From Acidobacteriota bacterium (GTDB lineage: Bacteria > Actinomycetota > Acidimicrobiia > Spongiisociales > UBA5794): a stretch of 64,000 bases of DNA. Each line of letters opens with the position of its first letter. Within the stretch, counting starts at the first letter, position 1. Of the stretch, positions 53,313 to 64,000 are shown one piece after another. A program made the translations under genes and the position numbers. The notes under the pieces were generated by a model, which worked only from the letters and a program-made list of their open reading frames with translations, did not search any database and was not told the origin of the DNA. Where the stretch lies: positions 62,001-126,000 of the forward strand of contig JADFQA010000001.1 in assembly GCA_022562055.1 (NCBI GenBank). The letters run 5' to 3'.

Positions 53313-55586
53313 CTAGATGGGTTCGTTCCCGTCAAGCTTGCGACCGGATCCAAGCACCGCGGCGCCAAGGGCGACGAACAGTACCCCCAGAAACGCAAAC
53401 TGCTGGATCTCGAGTCCGGTGACCGGCAACGAACCCGCAATGCCGAAGTCCGCTGTCAGGTACTCCTGGCCGTCCACCAGAGCGATCGTGAATGAACTGA
53501 CAGTCGTCAGCGAGGTGCTCTCGGGGAACGTCGACTTCGTCACCGCGACAACGTAATTCCCGGGATCAAGAGCCGAGAACAAGTAACGGCCGTCGGCGTT
53601 TGTGGTCATGCTGATAGTTGTGTTCGTGTCGGTGTTAGTCAACGTGACCGTGACACCCGACACGCCCTTTTCCCCGGCGTCCTGAATGCCATCCTTGTCG
53701 TCGTCGAACCACACCGTGTCACCGATCAGCGCGGATGCGAGCACTTGGGTGGCTGTCACAGTCGCATCATCCCAGTCGTCACCTGTTCCGTCCCCGGGTA
53801 TGGAATCGATGTCGAGCTCGTTCGCAGCCGTGACCTCTGCCTCATTTGTGAACGTGCCGGCACTATCGACGGTGACCGTGAGCGTCATCGACGTTGATGC
53901 TCCATTTGCCAAGTTACCGATCGTCCACACGCCGGACGCAGGGTCGTACGAGTTGCTACCGGTGTGCGACACATATGTGACGCCGTCGGGGAGAGTATCG
54001 GTAACCACGACACCGGTAGCGCCATCGGGGCCCTGATTGATCACTGAGATTGTGAAGGTAGTTTGGTCACCGACCGAAACGCTTGCCGGATCGACATCCT
54101 TCGTAAGCTCGAGATCGATGATCGGATCGACCTCCACAATGGTGATTGTGGCATCGTCCCAGTCGTCGCCCTGCCCGTCGCCTGGCGTCGAGTCGCTGTC
54201 TTGCTCGTTAGCGGCGGTGACCTCGGCGACGTTTGTATGGGTACCAAGTTGAACGCCCGTCACGTCGATATCGAGAGACACCGATGCTCCGACCGCAAGG
54301 TTGCCGATCGTCCAGACGCCCGTGACGGGGTCGTAGGAACCGTCACCAGCGTGTGACACGTATGTCAGCGACGCAGGCAGAGTATCGGTTACCTCCACGC
54401 CGGTAGCCGCATCGGGACCCTGGTTCACAACCGAAACAGTAAATGTTGTGGTGTCACCAGGGCTGATCACCGCCGGTGAAGCGCTTTTGTTGAGTTCAAG
54501 GTCGATCACATGTGGGGGTTCAATGGCCGACACGAAAGCGTCGTCCCAGTCGTCGCCCATGCCGTCGCCAGGTGTTGAGTCCACGTCTGGCTCGTTCGCA
54601 GCTGTGACCTCGGCCTCGTTGGTGAACGTCCCAACGGCATCGACCGTAACGGTGAGTGTCATCGATACTGTTTGGCCGACCGCAAGTGCGCCTATCGTCC
54701 ACACGCCGGTTGCGGTGTCGTACGTACCGTCACCGGCGTGAGAAACGTAAGTCAACCCGGTCGGAAGAACGTCCGTAGCTTCGATGCCGGTCGCTCCGTC
54801 GGGTCCGTCGTTCCCCACCGTAAGAGTGAACGTCGTCTCATCGCCGACGAACACGGAGTCGTCGCTTACCGACTTGTCGAGCCAGAGGTCCATGATTGTT
54901 CGGTCTGCAGTGATATCAAGACGGTCGATAGCACCCGAACCAGCGAGGCGAACGACCATTCGCCGAACCCCGGTCTGGTTGACCACCACGATCTCCGAAT
55001 CGCCATTGCCTATCACAGGGACCGGCACCGACGCGAGGAGGGCGTCGCCAGCATCGTACAAATCGATCGACGCGCCCGCGGTGTCGATGTCGAACAGCTC
55101 CAGGCTGTTAACCGTAACAAGTCCGGAGTCGCCCCATGCCCCGAATCCAAGCGACAGCGTTGCCGCGGCCGATGCCGAATCGTCAGGATCGGAAGAGTCT
55201 CCGTCTTCGGACACGATGAGCACATTGCCGTTTGCGGGCGAGAACAGATCAGAGTCGCCCCCTGTACAGCTTGACGCGGATCCGCCGCACGTCGCGTCGA
55301 AGATCATCGCAGCATTCCCGGAAACGCCTGGAGTCGAACCAAACACGGAAATCGTTCCGAGGTTCGTACCGGAGATACCGTTACCGCTCGACAACGTCGA
55401 CACGGTGTCGCCGCTCGACAGCCCAGACTCGAAGTCGGCCACCGCCGAAAACGTCGCCGCCTCCGCGGCCGTCGCCCCTAGCGCCGTGATGGTCACGACC
55501 ATCGCCATCACGAGCAGCAGGATGAAAGTTCCACGTGCGGTACGGTCCCTACCGAACGCGCGTTCCGCTGTAGTTGATGCCTTCAC
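53313..55586 (-). CDS. LPxTG-type cell-surface protein with three DUF11 repeats and an SdrB-like domain
   Basis: A 757-residue secreted protein. An N-terminal signal peptide (basic start, hydrophobic core at about 20-38, AEA cleavage region) is followed by a ~180-residue beta-rich domain, three tandem DUF11 repeats of about 129 residues (each running from D-L-x-L-x-K to GDDWDDA), an SdrD/Cna-B-like domain starting IGDTVWFDDDKDGIQDAGE, and a C-terminal LPVTG at residues 720-724, a hydrophobic helix and an RK-containing tail. This is the layout of a sortase substrate anchored to the cell wall. GTG start with GGAGG upstream. Calcium-type Asp-rich loops recur. Likely role: surface stalk or adhesin; unproven. 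No sortase gene is in the window. Confidence 0.9.
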   Translation of the reverse strand: MKASTTAERAFGRDRTARGTFILLLVMAMVVTITALGATAAEAATFSAVADFESGLSSGDTVSTLSSGNGISGTNLGTISVFGSTPGVSGNAAMIFDATCGGSASSCTGGDSDLFSPANGNVLIVSEDGDSSDPDDSASAAATLSLGFGAWGDSGLVTVNSLELFDIDTAGASIDLYDAGDALLASVPVPVIGNGDSEIVVVNQTGVRRMVVRLAGSGAIDRLDITADRTIMDLWLDKSVSDDSVFVGDETTFTLTVGNDGPDGATGIEATDVLPTGLTYVSHAGDGTYDTATGVWTIGALAVGQTVSMTLTVTVDAVGTFTNEAEVTAANEPDVDSTPGDGMGDDWDDAFVSAIEPPHVIDLELNKSASPAVISPGDTTTFTVSVVNQGPDAATGVEVTDTLPASLTYVSHAGDGSYDPVTGVWTIGNLAVGASVSLDIDVTGVQLGTHTNVAEVTAANEQDSDSTPGDGQGDDWDDATITIVEVDPIIDLELTKDVDPASVSVGDQTTFTISVINQGPDGATGVVVTDTLPDGVTYVSHTGSNSYDPASGVWTIGNLANGASTSMTLTVTVDSAGTFTNEAEVTAANELDIDSIPGDGTGDDWDDATVTATQVLASALIGDTVWFDDDKDGIQDAGEKGVSGVTVTLTNTDTNTTISMTTNADGRYLFSALDPGNYVVAVTKSTFPESTSLTTVSSFTIALVDGQEYLTADFGIAGSLPVTGLEIQQFAFLGVLFVALGAAVLGSGRKLDGNEPI
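53750..54896 (-). repeat. three tandem DUF11-coding repeats (~387 bp period)
   Basis: Within the surface-protein gene, three copies begin near 54896, 54510 and 54122 on the minus strand. They share the segments YVSHxGDGxYD, GVWTIGxLAxG and EVTAANExDxDSxPGDGxGDDWDDA, with strong nucleotide similarity especially at the GDDWDDA end. Such repeats can recombine to change copy number. Confidence 0.85.
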
Positions 55587-55741
55587 CTTAGTTTCCTCCG
55601 TCTTTCTTCAGACTGCTCAACGTGGTTAAGCCCTGACCACTATTGAGCTATCATCGTATACCACTCACGGTGGTGTTGCTAGTGCTCACCGTGGTCATTA
55701 CGCCCTACCAGAATCTGACTAGTTCGACGCTTCACTCCATC

Positions 55742-56014
55742 CTACGCTTTCCGAGGACGCGGTGGGTCGCCGACGGCCTTGTTCGCGGTTCCTGCAGCAT
55801 TCAACTGGTCGTCCGCAGAGGAATCTTCTGTCCCAGGTCGTAACGATTCCGTCGTCACAACGCGGTTTGGCTGAATCTTGCGAATTAGATTGTATCGTTT
55901 CCACTCGTGCAAAACGCTAGATAGCGTCTCGACAACCGCGGGGTCGACAAAACAGAGCGGTATCGACTGGCCGTTGCCAACGGCTGACTTGCATCGGCGC
56001 TTGCGCTCTGGCAT
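55742..56014 (-). CDS. small hypothetical ORF antisense to the rrn promoter region
   Basis: A 90-residue frame (MPERKRRCKSAVGNGQ..., with VDPAVVETLSSVLHEWKRYNLIRKI in its middle) starts at 56014 and reads away from the rRNA operon, so its start codon overlaps the predicted rrn promoter. No family is recognised, no good Shine-Dalgarno is visible, and there is no signal peptide or membrane segment. The middle part has helix-like amphipathic character, the rest is polar. May be spurious. Confidence 0.25.
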   Translation of the reverse strand: MPERKRRCKSAVGNGQSIPLCFVDPAVVETLSSVLHEWKRYNLIRKIQPNRVVTTESLRPGTEDSSADDQLNAAGTANKAVGDPPRPRKA

Positions 56015-56017
56015 ACT
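55989..56017 (+). promoter_or_regulatory. predicted rRNA operon promoter
   Basis: TTGCAT (55989-55994), exactly 17 nt, then CATACT (56012-56017). It lies ~360 nt upstream of 16S and upstream of the processing-stem arm, as expected for rrn P1. Sequence-based prediction; additional promoters are possible. Confidence 0.5.
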
Positions 56018-56135
56018 TGGTTCCGCACTGGCCGAGACCGCTTTAGGGCTCGGCTGTTCCGGCCGCCCCGATGGGCGGTGCTATGGTGTGAGACCCCTTC
56101 GGCCCTACCCAGGGTTGGAGACTCCGGGCTCCTTG

Positions 56136-56153
56136 ACAACTAAACAGCGTGTC
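56136..56153 (+). other. 5' arm of the 16S rRNA processing stem
   Basis: Eighteen nucleotides here are perfectly complementary to 58017-58034 in the 16S-23S spacer. Pairing would enclose the 16S precursor in a long stem that RNase III can cut. Starting with TTGACA just before, it could be mistaken for a -35 box, but the pairing explains it better. Confidence 0.8.
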
Positions 56154-56377
56154 AAAAGCCAACAAGCGTGGCTTCTCGCTTCACTAACGTGAAGATCGAT
56201 GAAGACCACGACTGTACAAGTCGGCTGTGTCAACATGAGGACCCCCGTCCTCGACGCAGCCAGTGTGACGGCGGCTTCGGTCGCCCGAAACACAACCTTT
56301 GATAATGACTCCTCGGTTCCAATTCCGAGGAACCAGTTCCTCAAGTGATTGGGACTGAGTAGTTAGGATCAATCAAC

Positions 56378-57908
<1,531 letters not shown>

Positions 57909-58242
57909 TAAGGAGCGCTTTAGGAGACATCTCACGATGGCTCTGAGCTTCTGTGAATCTGTTGGTTACTCAATAAGCGAGAACTCCACACAAGGTGTGG
58001 TGTTCGGACGAATTTGGACACGCTGTTTAGTTGTGAGGGAGTGGTCCGTCCTGCGGACGGATTGGAGATGCGCCTCGCGGCGAATCTCCGCCTTACCTTC
58101 CGGTGGTTTGGGTACGCCTCGCGGCGAAATCCAGGCTGGTTGGAGGACCGGGGCTAACTCACTTGTGAGGGAATCAACTTTTTGTTGGTTCCTGGCTTTT
58201 TGAGAACTGCATAGCGAGCACGAAAACTAAAGTATTCAATAC
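57909..58242 (+). other. 16S-23S internal transcribed spacer without tRNA
   Basis: The 334-nt spacer contains the 3' arm of the 16S processing stem (58017-58034), a set of small GC hairpins with a repeated CGCCTCGCGGCGAA motif (58071-58085 and 58115-58128), and the segment TTGAGAACTGCATAGCGAGCACG that is typical before actinobacterial 23S genes. Its 3' part can pair with sequence after 23S (CGAGCACGAAAAC with GTTTTCGTGCTCG at 62670-62682). No tRNA-Ile or tRNA-Ala is present. Confidence 0.85.
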
Positions 58243-59383
58243 AATCCAAGCTACTACGGGTTGACGGTGGATGCCTTGGCAGTAGGAGCCGATGAAGGAC
58301 GTGGAAGGCTGCGATAAGCCTCGGAGAGCTGTCTAACAAGCTACGATCCGGGGATTTCCGAATGGGGAAACCCAGCTGGGGTAATGCCCAGTTACTCTGG
58401 CCTGAATATATAGGGCCAGTAGAGGCAACCAGGGGAATTGAAACATCTCAGTACCCTGAGGAAAGAAAAGCAAATGCGACTCCCTGAGTAGCGGCGAGCG
58501 AAACGGGATCAGTCTAAACCAGTACGGTGTAATAGCCCGACGGCGTTGCCGTATTGGTGTCGTGGGACTTGCTTGACCAAACGTCGGAATGGTCAGAGAG
58601 TTACAAAATTTGGAGATAGCGGAATCTGTCTGGGAAGCAGACCCATAGGGGGTAATAGGCCCGTACGCGAAATCTCTCAAATCTCTCAGCAATGTTCCCA
58701 AGTAGCACGGGACCCGTGAAATCCCGTGTGAATCTGTGAGGACCACCTCATAAGACTAAGTACTACCTACTGACCGATAGCGGACAAGTACCGTGAGGGA
58801 ATGGTGAAAAGTACCCCGGTGAGGGGAGTGAAACAGTACCTGAAACCGTCAACTTACAAGCAGTGGGAGGGGTTCTTCGGAATCCTGACCGCCTGCCTTT
58901 TGAAGAATGAGCCAACGAGTTATCGATATGTGGCGAGGTTAAGCCGAGAGGTGTAGCCGCAGCGAAAGCGAGTCTTAATAGGGCGTCTAGTCGCGTGTCA
59001 TAGACCCGAAGCCTGGCGATCTATCCATGGGCAGGGTGAAGCGAGGGTAAGACCTCGTGGAGGCCCGAACCCACCTAGGTTGAAAACTGGGGGGATGACC
59101 TGTGGATAGGGGTGAAAGGCCAAGCAAGCCAGGCGATAGCTGGTTCTCCTCGAAATAGCTTTAGGGCTAGCGTCGTATGTTCCTCGTTGGGGGTAGAGCA
59201 CTGATTGGGTTAGGGGGCCAACAAGCTTACCAACCCCAGTCAAACTCCGAATCCCAACGAGCTAAGTACGGCAGTCAGACCTTGAGGGATAAGCCTCATG
59301 GTCGAAAGGGAAACAGCCCAGACCGCCAGCTAAGGTCCCAAAATCAGAACTAAGTGGGGAACGATGTGGAGTCGCCCAAACAA

Positions 59384-59414
<31 letters not shown>

Positions 59415-60310
59415 TAAAGAGTGCGTAACAGCTCACTGGTCGAGTGATTCCGCGCGGATGATGTAACGGGGCTCAAGTTCTGTACCGAAGCTGCGGGTTC
59501 TCATCATTAACCCAGGCGCCTAGCGTCCAGGGGATGGGAGCGGTAGAGGAGCGTCGTGTGGGCGACGAAGCGGCGGCGTAAGCCAGCCGTGGAGACCACA
59601 CGAGCGAGAATGTTGGCATGAGTAGCGAATGAAGAGTGAGAATCTCTTCCACCGATAGTCCAAGGTTTCCTGGGGAAGGCTCGTCCGCCCAGGGTAAGTC
59701 GGGACCTAAGGCGAGGCCGCGAGGCGTAGTCGATGGACAACAGGTTGATATTCCTGTACCACCATGTGCGCGTCAGGACCGAACCCGGTTTGCTAAGGAA
59801 AGCCCTTCGGGGCCTACCGACCCAACTGGTAGTAGGTCAGCAACGACGGGACGCGGAAGGGTAAGTGGACCCGGGCGATGGTTGACCCGGGGTAAGCGTG
59901 TAGGACGGGATCTAGGAAAATCCGGATCCCATATGTCTGAGGCGCGATGCCGAGCCGTATCAGGCGAAGCCACTGAACGCCCATGCCGCCGAGAAAAGCG
60001 TCTAGCGAGTTCACATGGTGCCCGTACCCCAAACCAACACAGGTGGACAAGTAGAGAATACTAAGGTGAGCGAGATAACTCTGGTTAAGGAACTCGGCAA
60101 AATTGCTCCGTAACTTCGGGAGAAGGAGCGCCCAGGTAGGGTGTAGGACTTCGCGTCCGTAGCCCGAATGGGTCGCAGAGAACTGGTCCAAGCGACTGTT
60201 TACTAAAAACACAGGAGCGTGCGAAGTCGCAAGACGATGTATACGCTCTGACGCCTGCCCGGTGCCGGAAGGTTAAGAGGATGGGTTAGCTTCGGCGAAG
60301 CTTTGAATCT

Positions 60311-61149
<839 letters not shown>

Positions 61150-61169
61150 AGCGAAATTCCTTGTCGGGT
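61150..61169 (+). rRNA. rrl: 20-nt micro-exon of 23S rRNA (E. coli 1932-1951)
   Basis: These 20 bases are identical to the conserved helix 71 region that follows U1931 and end at U1951. They are bounded by intron 1 and intron 2. Both flanking exons continue the conserved 23S sequence exactly, with GTTCCGACCTGCACGAATGG after intron 2, so no rRNA bases are missing. Confidence 0.95.
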
Positions 61170-61704
61170 AATTGAATTGCCCGTTGGTGGGAGCGATCCC
61201 GCCAAAATAACCCACTCATAACGGCGAAGCCCTCACTGGCTGCTCGGCCAAGGATCGAGCAATAGCTAGCGGGTAATGCCGTGGGAAGTCCTCTGTCGGT
61301 TGCCACCGACATGACCCCGTAACGACTGAGCCCTTCGGGGCGAGGTACCGGTGACTGTCACACCAACAACGTATGTTGGGGGAGTGATAAATCTACCGCC
61401 GGTACAATACGTGGGCTCTCGCTTAGCAATCAACGTTTTCTTACGGTTCTAGTTGTTTCTTCGGCAAAGACTGCATTGCGGTCAGCACGAAACATCCAGG
61501 ACCAGGTGCTTCCCCAGATCCTGAGTCACATCGAGTGCGGAACCATTCGATTTGGCTCGTGTATCTGACGGCGAAGTGGGAGGTGCGATGCACCTCCAGC
61601 CGAGAAACCCGATTGAGATCACGAACATCTAGTAGATGCTCGACGATCAACTGAGCGAGATGAAGGCATAGTCTATCCCCCGTGGAAACGCGGGGACCAA
61701 GATG
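61170..61704 (+). other. group I intron at 23S position 1951 (L1951), no recognisable ORF
   Basis: P1 pairs exon CGGGT (61165-61169) with GCCCG (61179-61183), with U1951-G at the splice site, and the P1 loop AATTGAATT can extend the helix. Core elements: P AATGCCGTGGGAAGTCC (61275-61291), R GTAACGACTGAG (61319-61330), S GAAGGCATAGTCT (61662-61674), giving P7 GACU/AGUC. P9 is a CCCCGTG stem with a GAAA tetraloop just before the 3' end. The intron ends in G (61704), the canonical terminal guanosine. The ~330-nt region between R and S, where an endonuclease would sit, has stops in all forward frames. Confidence 0.92.
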
Positions 61705-62267
61705 AAGTTCCGACCTGCACGAATGGCGTAACGACTTGGATACTGTCTCAACCAGAGACTCGGCGAAATTGCAATGTGAGTAAAGATGCTCACTTCGCGC
61801 GACAGGACGGAAAGACCCCGGGACCTTTACTGCAACTTGGTATTGGAGTTTGTTGTATGACGTGCAGGATAGGTGGGAGACTATGAACCGGCGGCGCCAG
61901 CTGTCGGGGAGTCAACCTTGAAATACCACCCTTCATACAATAGTCTTCTAACCTCGATCCGTTATCCGGATCAGGGACAGTGCCTGGTGGGCAGTTTCAC
62001 TGGGGTGGTGGCCTCCTAAAATGTAACGGAGGCGCCCAAAGGTTCCCTCAGCCTGGTCGGCAATCAGGCGTTGAGTGTAAAGGCACAAGGGAGCTTGACT
62101 GTGACACCTACAAGTGGAGCAGGTACGAAAGTAGGGCTTAATGATCCCTTGGCGGCATGTGGATGCGCCAAGGCCAACGGCTAAAAGGTACCCCGGGGAT
62201 AACAGGCTCATACCGCCCAAGAGTCCATATCGACGGCGGTGTTTGGCACCTCGATGTCGGCTCGTCT

Positions 62268-62318
<51 letters not shown>

Positions 62319-62337
62319 AGGCACGCGAGCTGGGTTT

Positions 62338-62369
<32 letters not shown>

Positions 62370-62484
62370 TCGCGCGCGCAGGAAATTTGAAGAGAGCTGT
62401 CTCTAGTACGAGAGGACCGAGATGGACATACCTCTGGTGTGCCAGTTGTTCTGCCAAGGGCATGGCTGGTTTGCTACGTATGGA

Positions 62485-62519
<35 letters not shown>

Positions 62520-62704
62520 GCCTCTAAGATTAGATTTCCCACCGTTTATCGGTTAAGAACCCTGGTCAGAACACCAGGTTGATAGGCCGGAAGTGGAAGC
62601 GCAGTAATGCGTGAAGCTGACCGGTACTAATAGTTCGAGGGCTTGGATTTGAATTCGGACGTTTTCGTGCTCGCTATGGAGCGCTCAAGAAGCAGCTCAT
62701 AGCG

Positions 62705-62820
<116 letters not shown>

Positions 62821-62832
62821 ACTAACCATAGG

Positions 62833-62868
62833 AAAAGCCCACCGGTCCGCAATGACCGGTGGGCTTTT
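62833..62868 (+). terminator. rho-independent terminator of the rRNA operon
   Basis: A perfect 15-bp inverted repeat (62833-62847 and 62854-62868, 6-nt loop) ending in TTTT, 12 nt after 5S. Confidence 0.95.
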
Positions 62869-63024
62869 CCGCGTCCCCAGCAACCTGTACATAGCAGTCT
62901 TCCCGGTAACTCGACAACTCGGTGGTGACAGATTCGTTGCCCGGCGCGAAACCGCTACACTCCCGCTCGCGCACAGCGAAGCGTTTGCGCGATGCACACC
63001 ATCCACAAAGGAATAGCGATCACG

Positions 63025-64000
63025 ATGGCCTTCGATGGCGAGCGCGACGAGCAACGTCGCGATGAACAAGACAGACGCGCTTCGCGTTCTCAGGATCGAT
63101 CTCGTGATCAGCGTCCCCGCCGTTACAACGTTGACGGTGGAGGTGATAGCCCTCGCTGGCGACGCGACGGTTCAGATAGCGGCGGGGAGAGAGACCAACC
63201 GCGGAAATCGCGTTCGCGTGGAGACACAGACGAAGGCCGTGCCCGGCGATCACGCCAGACCGGTCGTGGCAACTCGACCAACCCTCGTCGCGGCGGAGAT
63301 GAACAGGGCAGTAAAAGGTCGCGGCAATCGACCTCCAAACAGGTAGAGCGAAACCGCGGCAGTCGCGCGTCTGGCGAGTCACGCTACAACACAGATCCAA
63401 AACGTCGTGGCACCGGGCGATCTGAGGGATCGAGGTACCGCGGTGAGTCTCGCGGCGACGGTGGCGTGGATAGTCCCAGGCGTGGGCGTTCGTCGGGTTC
63501 CCGTGGTGGTGGGGTTCGTGATGGGCGTGGTAGTGCCAGTTCGCGCGACAGCGGCGGAGATGCGCGTCGGACGGGTGGCTCTCGGTACGACGGAGGATCG
63601 CGCGATAGGCAACGTGGTGATCGTTCCAGGGGACGGGATTCGTCGGGTTCCCGTGGTGGTGGGGATCGTGATGGGCGTGGTAGTGCCAGTTCGCGCGACA
63701 GCGGCAGAGATGGCGCACATGCCGATAGCCCGCGCGCTGACCGCACTCGGCGAAGCGGTTCCCCGTCGAGTTACGAGGGCAACAACAAATACGGCGAACG
63801 GGATGACTCTCGCTCCGGTCGAGACCGAGGAGCGCGGCGCCGGCAATCGAGCGCTAACGAGGGTCGAAGGCGCGGACAAGGCAGCGGATCACGATACGGT
63901 GGCGACCGAGGAAGGCGCGAGCCACGGGATGCGCAGCCTGGAAGTGGCCGGGAGTCGTCGCGATCGAGCAGGTCGCATTACAGCGGCGAGCGTGGATCGC
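63025..64000 (+). CDS. Arg/Ser/Gly/Asp-rich low-complexity protein, N-terminal part (runs off window)
   Basis: ATG 63025 (AAAGGA 16-11 nt upstream) opens a frame that stays open for 325 codons to the window end. It starts MAFDGERDEQRRDEQDRRAS and continues as a highly charged, disordered region dominated by R, S, G and D, with RGG- and SRD-type motifs. No domain is visible yet. In actinobacteria such extensions often precede an RNA-binding domain, for example an RsuA/RluB-type pseudouridine synthase or a DEAD-box helicase; that is a guess. The period of G/C at codon third positions and absence of stops over ~1 kb support real coding, though several antisense frames are open as well. Confidence 0.65.
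   Translation, partial: MAFDGERDEQRRDEQDRRASRSQDRSRDQRPRRYNVDGGGDSPRWRRDGSDSGGERDQPRKSRSRGDTDEGRARRSRQTGRGNSTNPRRGGDEQGSKRSRQSTSKQVERNRGSRASGESRYNTDPKRRGTGRSEGSRYRGESRGDGGVDSPRRGRSSGSRGGGVRDGRGSASSRDSGGDARRTGGSRYDGGSRDRQRGDRSRGRDSSGSRGGGDRDGRGSASSRDSGRDGAHADSPRADRTRRSGSPSSYEGNNKYGERDDSRSGRDRGARRRQSSANEGRRRGQGSGSRYGGDRGRREPRDAQPGSGRESSRSSRSHYSGERGS
63489..63712 (+). repeat. near-perfect direct repeat of ~73 bp, 150 bp apart
   Basis: Bases 63489-63562 recur at 63639-63712 with only a few changes (for example GGGTTCGT versus GGGATCGT). They encode SSGSRGGGxRDGRGSASSRDSG twice, 50 residues apart, in the disordered protein. Confidence 0.9.

Larger units (their letters stand above)
55587..56377 (+). 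other. non-coding region upstream of the rRNA operon
   Basis: About 790 nt between the surface-protein start and 16S rRNA. It holds the probable rrn promoter (55989-56017), the transcribed leader with the 5' arm of the 16S processing stem (56136-56153), and one questionable minus-strand ORF (55742-56014). No tRNA or other gene was recognised. Confidence 0.7.

Noticed and set aside
53686-55629. Plus-strand ORFs opposite the surface-protein gene
   Set aside because: They arise from the repeat and codon bias of the minus-strand gene; the minus strand has the signal peptide, domains and LPVTG.
57909-58242. tRNA-Ile/tRNA-Ala in the rRNA spacer
   Set aside because: No cloverleaf, T-loop GTTCRANYC or CCA end could be found.
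61441-61650. Minus-strand 69-codon ORF inside intron 2
   Set aside because: No LAGLIDADG, HNH or GIY-YIG motif, no ribosome-binding site, and it opposes the rRNA transcript; likely chance.
63489-63712. CRISPR-like repeats
   Set aside because: Only two copies, inside an open coding frame and encoding low-complexity protein; no spacer structure.

Overview
This window is a stretch of chromosome from a GC-rich actinobacterium, most likely an Acidimicrobiia-like lineage. The evidence is an actinobacterial-type integration host factor (mIHF) next to gmk-rpoZ-coaBC, a PriA that has lost its helicase motifs, the gene order alaS-ruvX-mltG-aroE, frequent GTG/TTG starts with 4-bp stop/start overlaps, several leaderless-type promoters and a 16S rRNA of actinobacterial character. 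The cell is probably monoderm: it has an LPxTG surface protein and a type IV pilus set without a secretin gene. The class-level assignment is inference; no database was searched.

Layout. 1-5.8 kb: end of rarA, a small membrane protein, alaS, ruvX, mltG, aroE. 5.9-15.1 kb: type IV pilus cluster pilB-pilT-pilC-pilin-pilD-pilM-pilN-pilO and a PilP-like gene. 15.2-19.97 kb: aroC-aroK-aroB, an X-Pro peptidase, efp, nusB. 20.0-28.8 kb: pyrimidine operon pyrR-pyrB-pyrC-carA-carB-pyrD-pyrF behind a PyrR-binding leader. 28.9-38.2 kb: mihF, gmk, rpoZ, coaBC, priA-like, def, fmt, rsmB, ppk2 (minus strand), rpe and a receiver-GGDDF regulator. 38.2-41.8 kb: FMN riboswitch and ribD-ribE-ribBA-ribH. 41.8-49.1 kb: infC-rpmI-rplT, a SpoU methyltransferase, pheS-pheT, argF, mpg. 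49.1-55.6 kb: a PASTA-containing class A PBP (minus), tyrS, an AlkC-like remnant, an LPVTG surface protein with DUF11 repeats (minus). 55.6-62.9 kb: a complete rRNA operon (16S-23S-5S) with no tRNA in the spacer. 63.0-64.0 kb: the start of an Arg/Ser/Gly/Asp-rich disordered protein running off the window.

The standout region is the 23S gene. It is interrupted twice in the helix 69-71 region of domain IV, by two group I introns at E. coli positions 1931 (796 nt, with an I-CreI-type single-motif LAGLIDADG homing endonuclease) and 1951 (535 nt, no recognisable ORF), separated by an exon of only 20 nt. The arrangement parallels the two introns at L1917 and L1951 in Coxiella burnetii, known to flank a 34-bp exon with one intron lacking the terminal guanosine. 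Here the first intron also seems to lack that terminal G. Its endonuclease gene runs through the catalytic core, so the Q element is read as the codons Asn-Gln-Gln.

Other regulatory points are a PyrR-binding hairpin that hides the ribosome-binding site of a 22-codon leader ORF coupled to pyrR, an AUC start for infC, and sequence-visible leaderless-type promoters for alaS, aroC, def, rpe and tyrS. Most of the remainder is ordinary housekeeping, with individual enzyme oddities noted per gene: a RibD zinc ligand change, TyrRS signature changes, PyrD without PyrK, and a PilT with an extra N-terminal domain.
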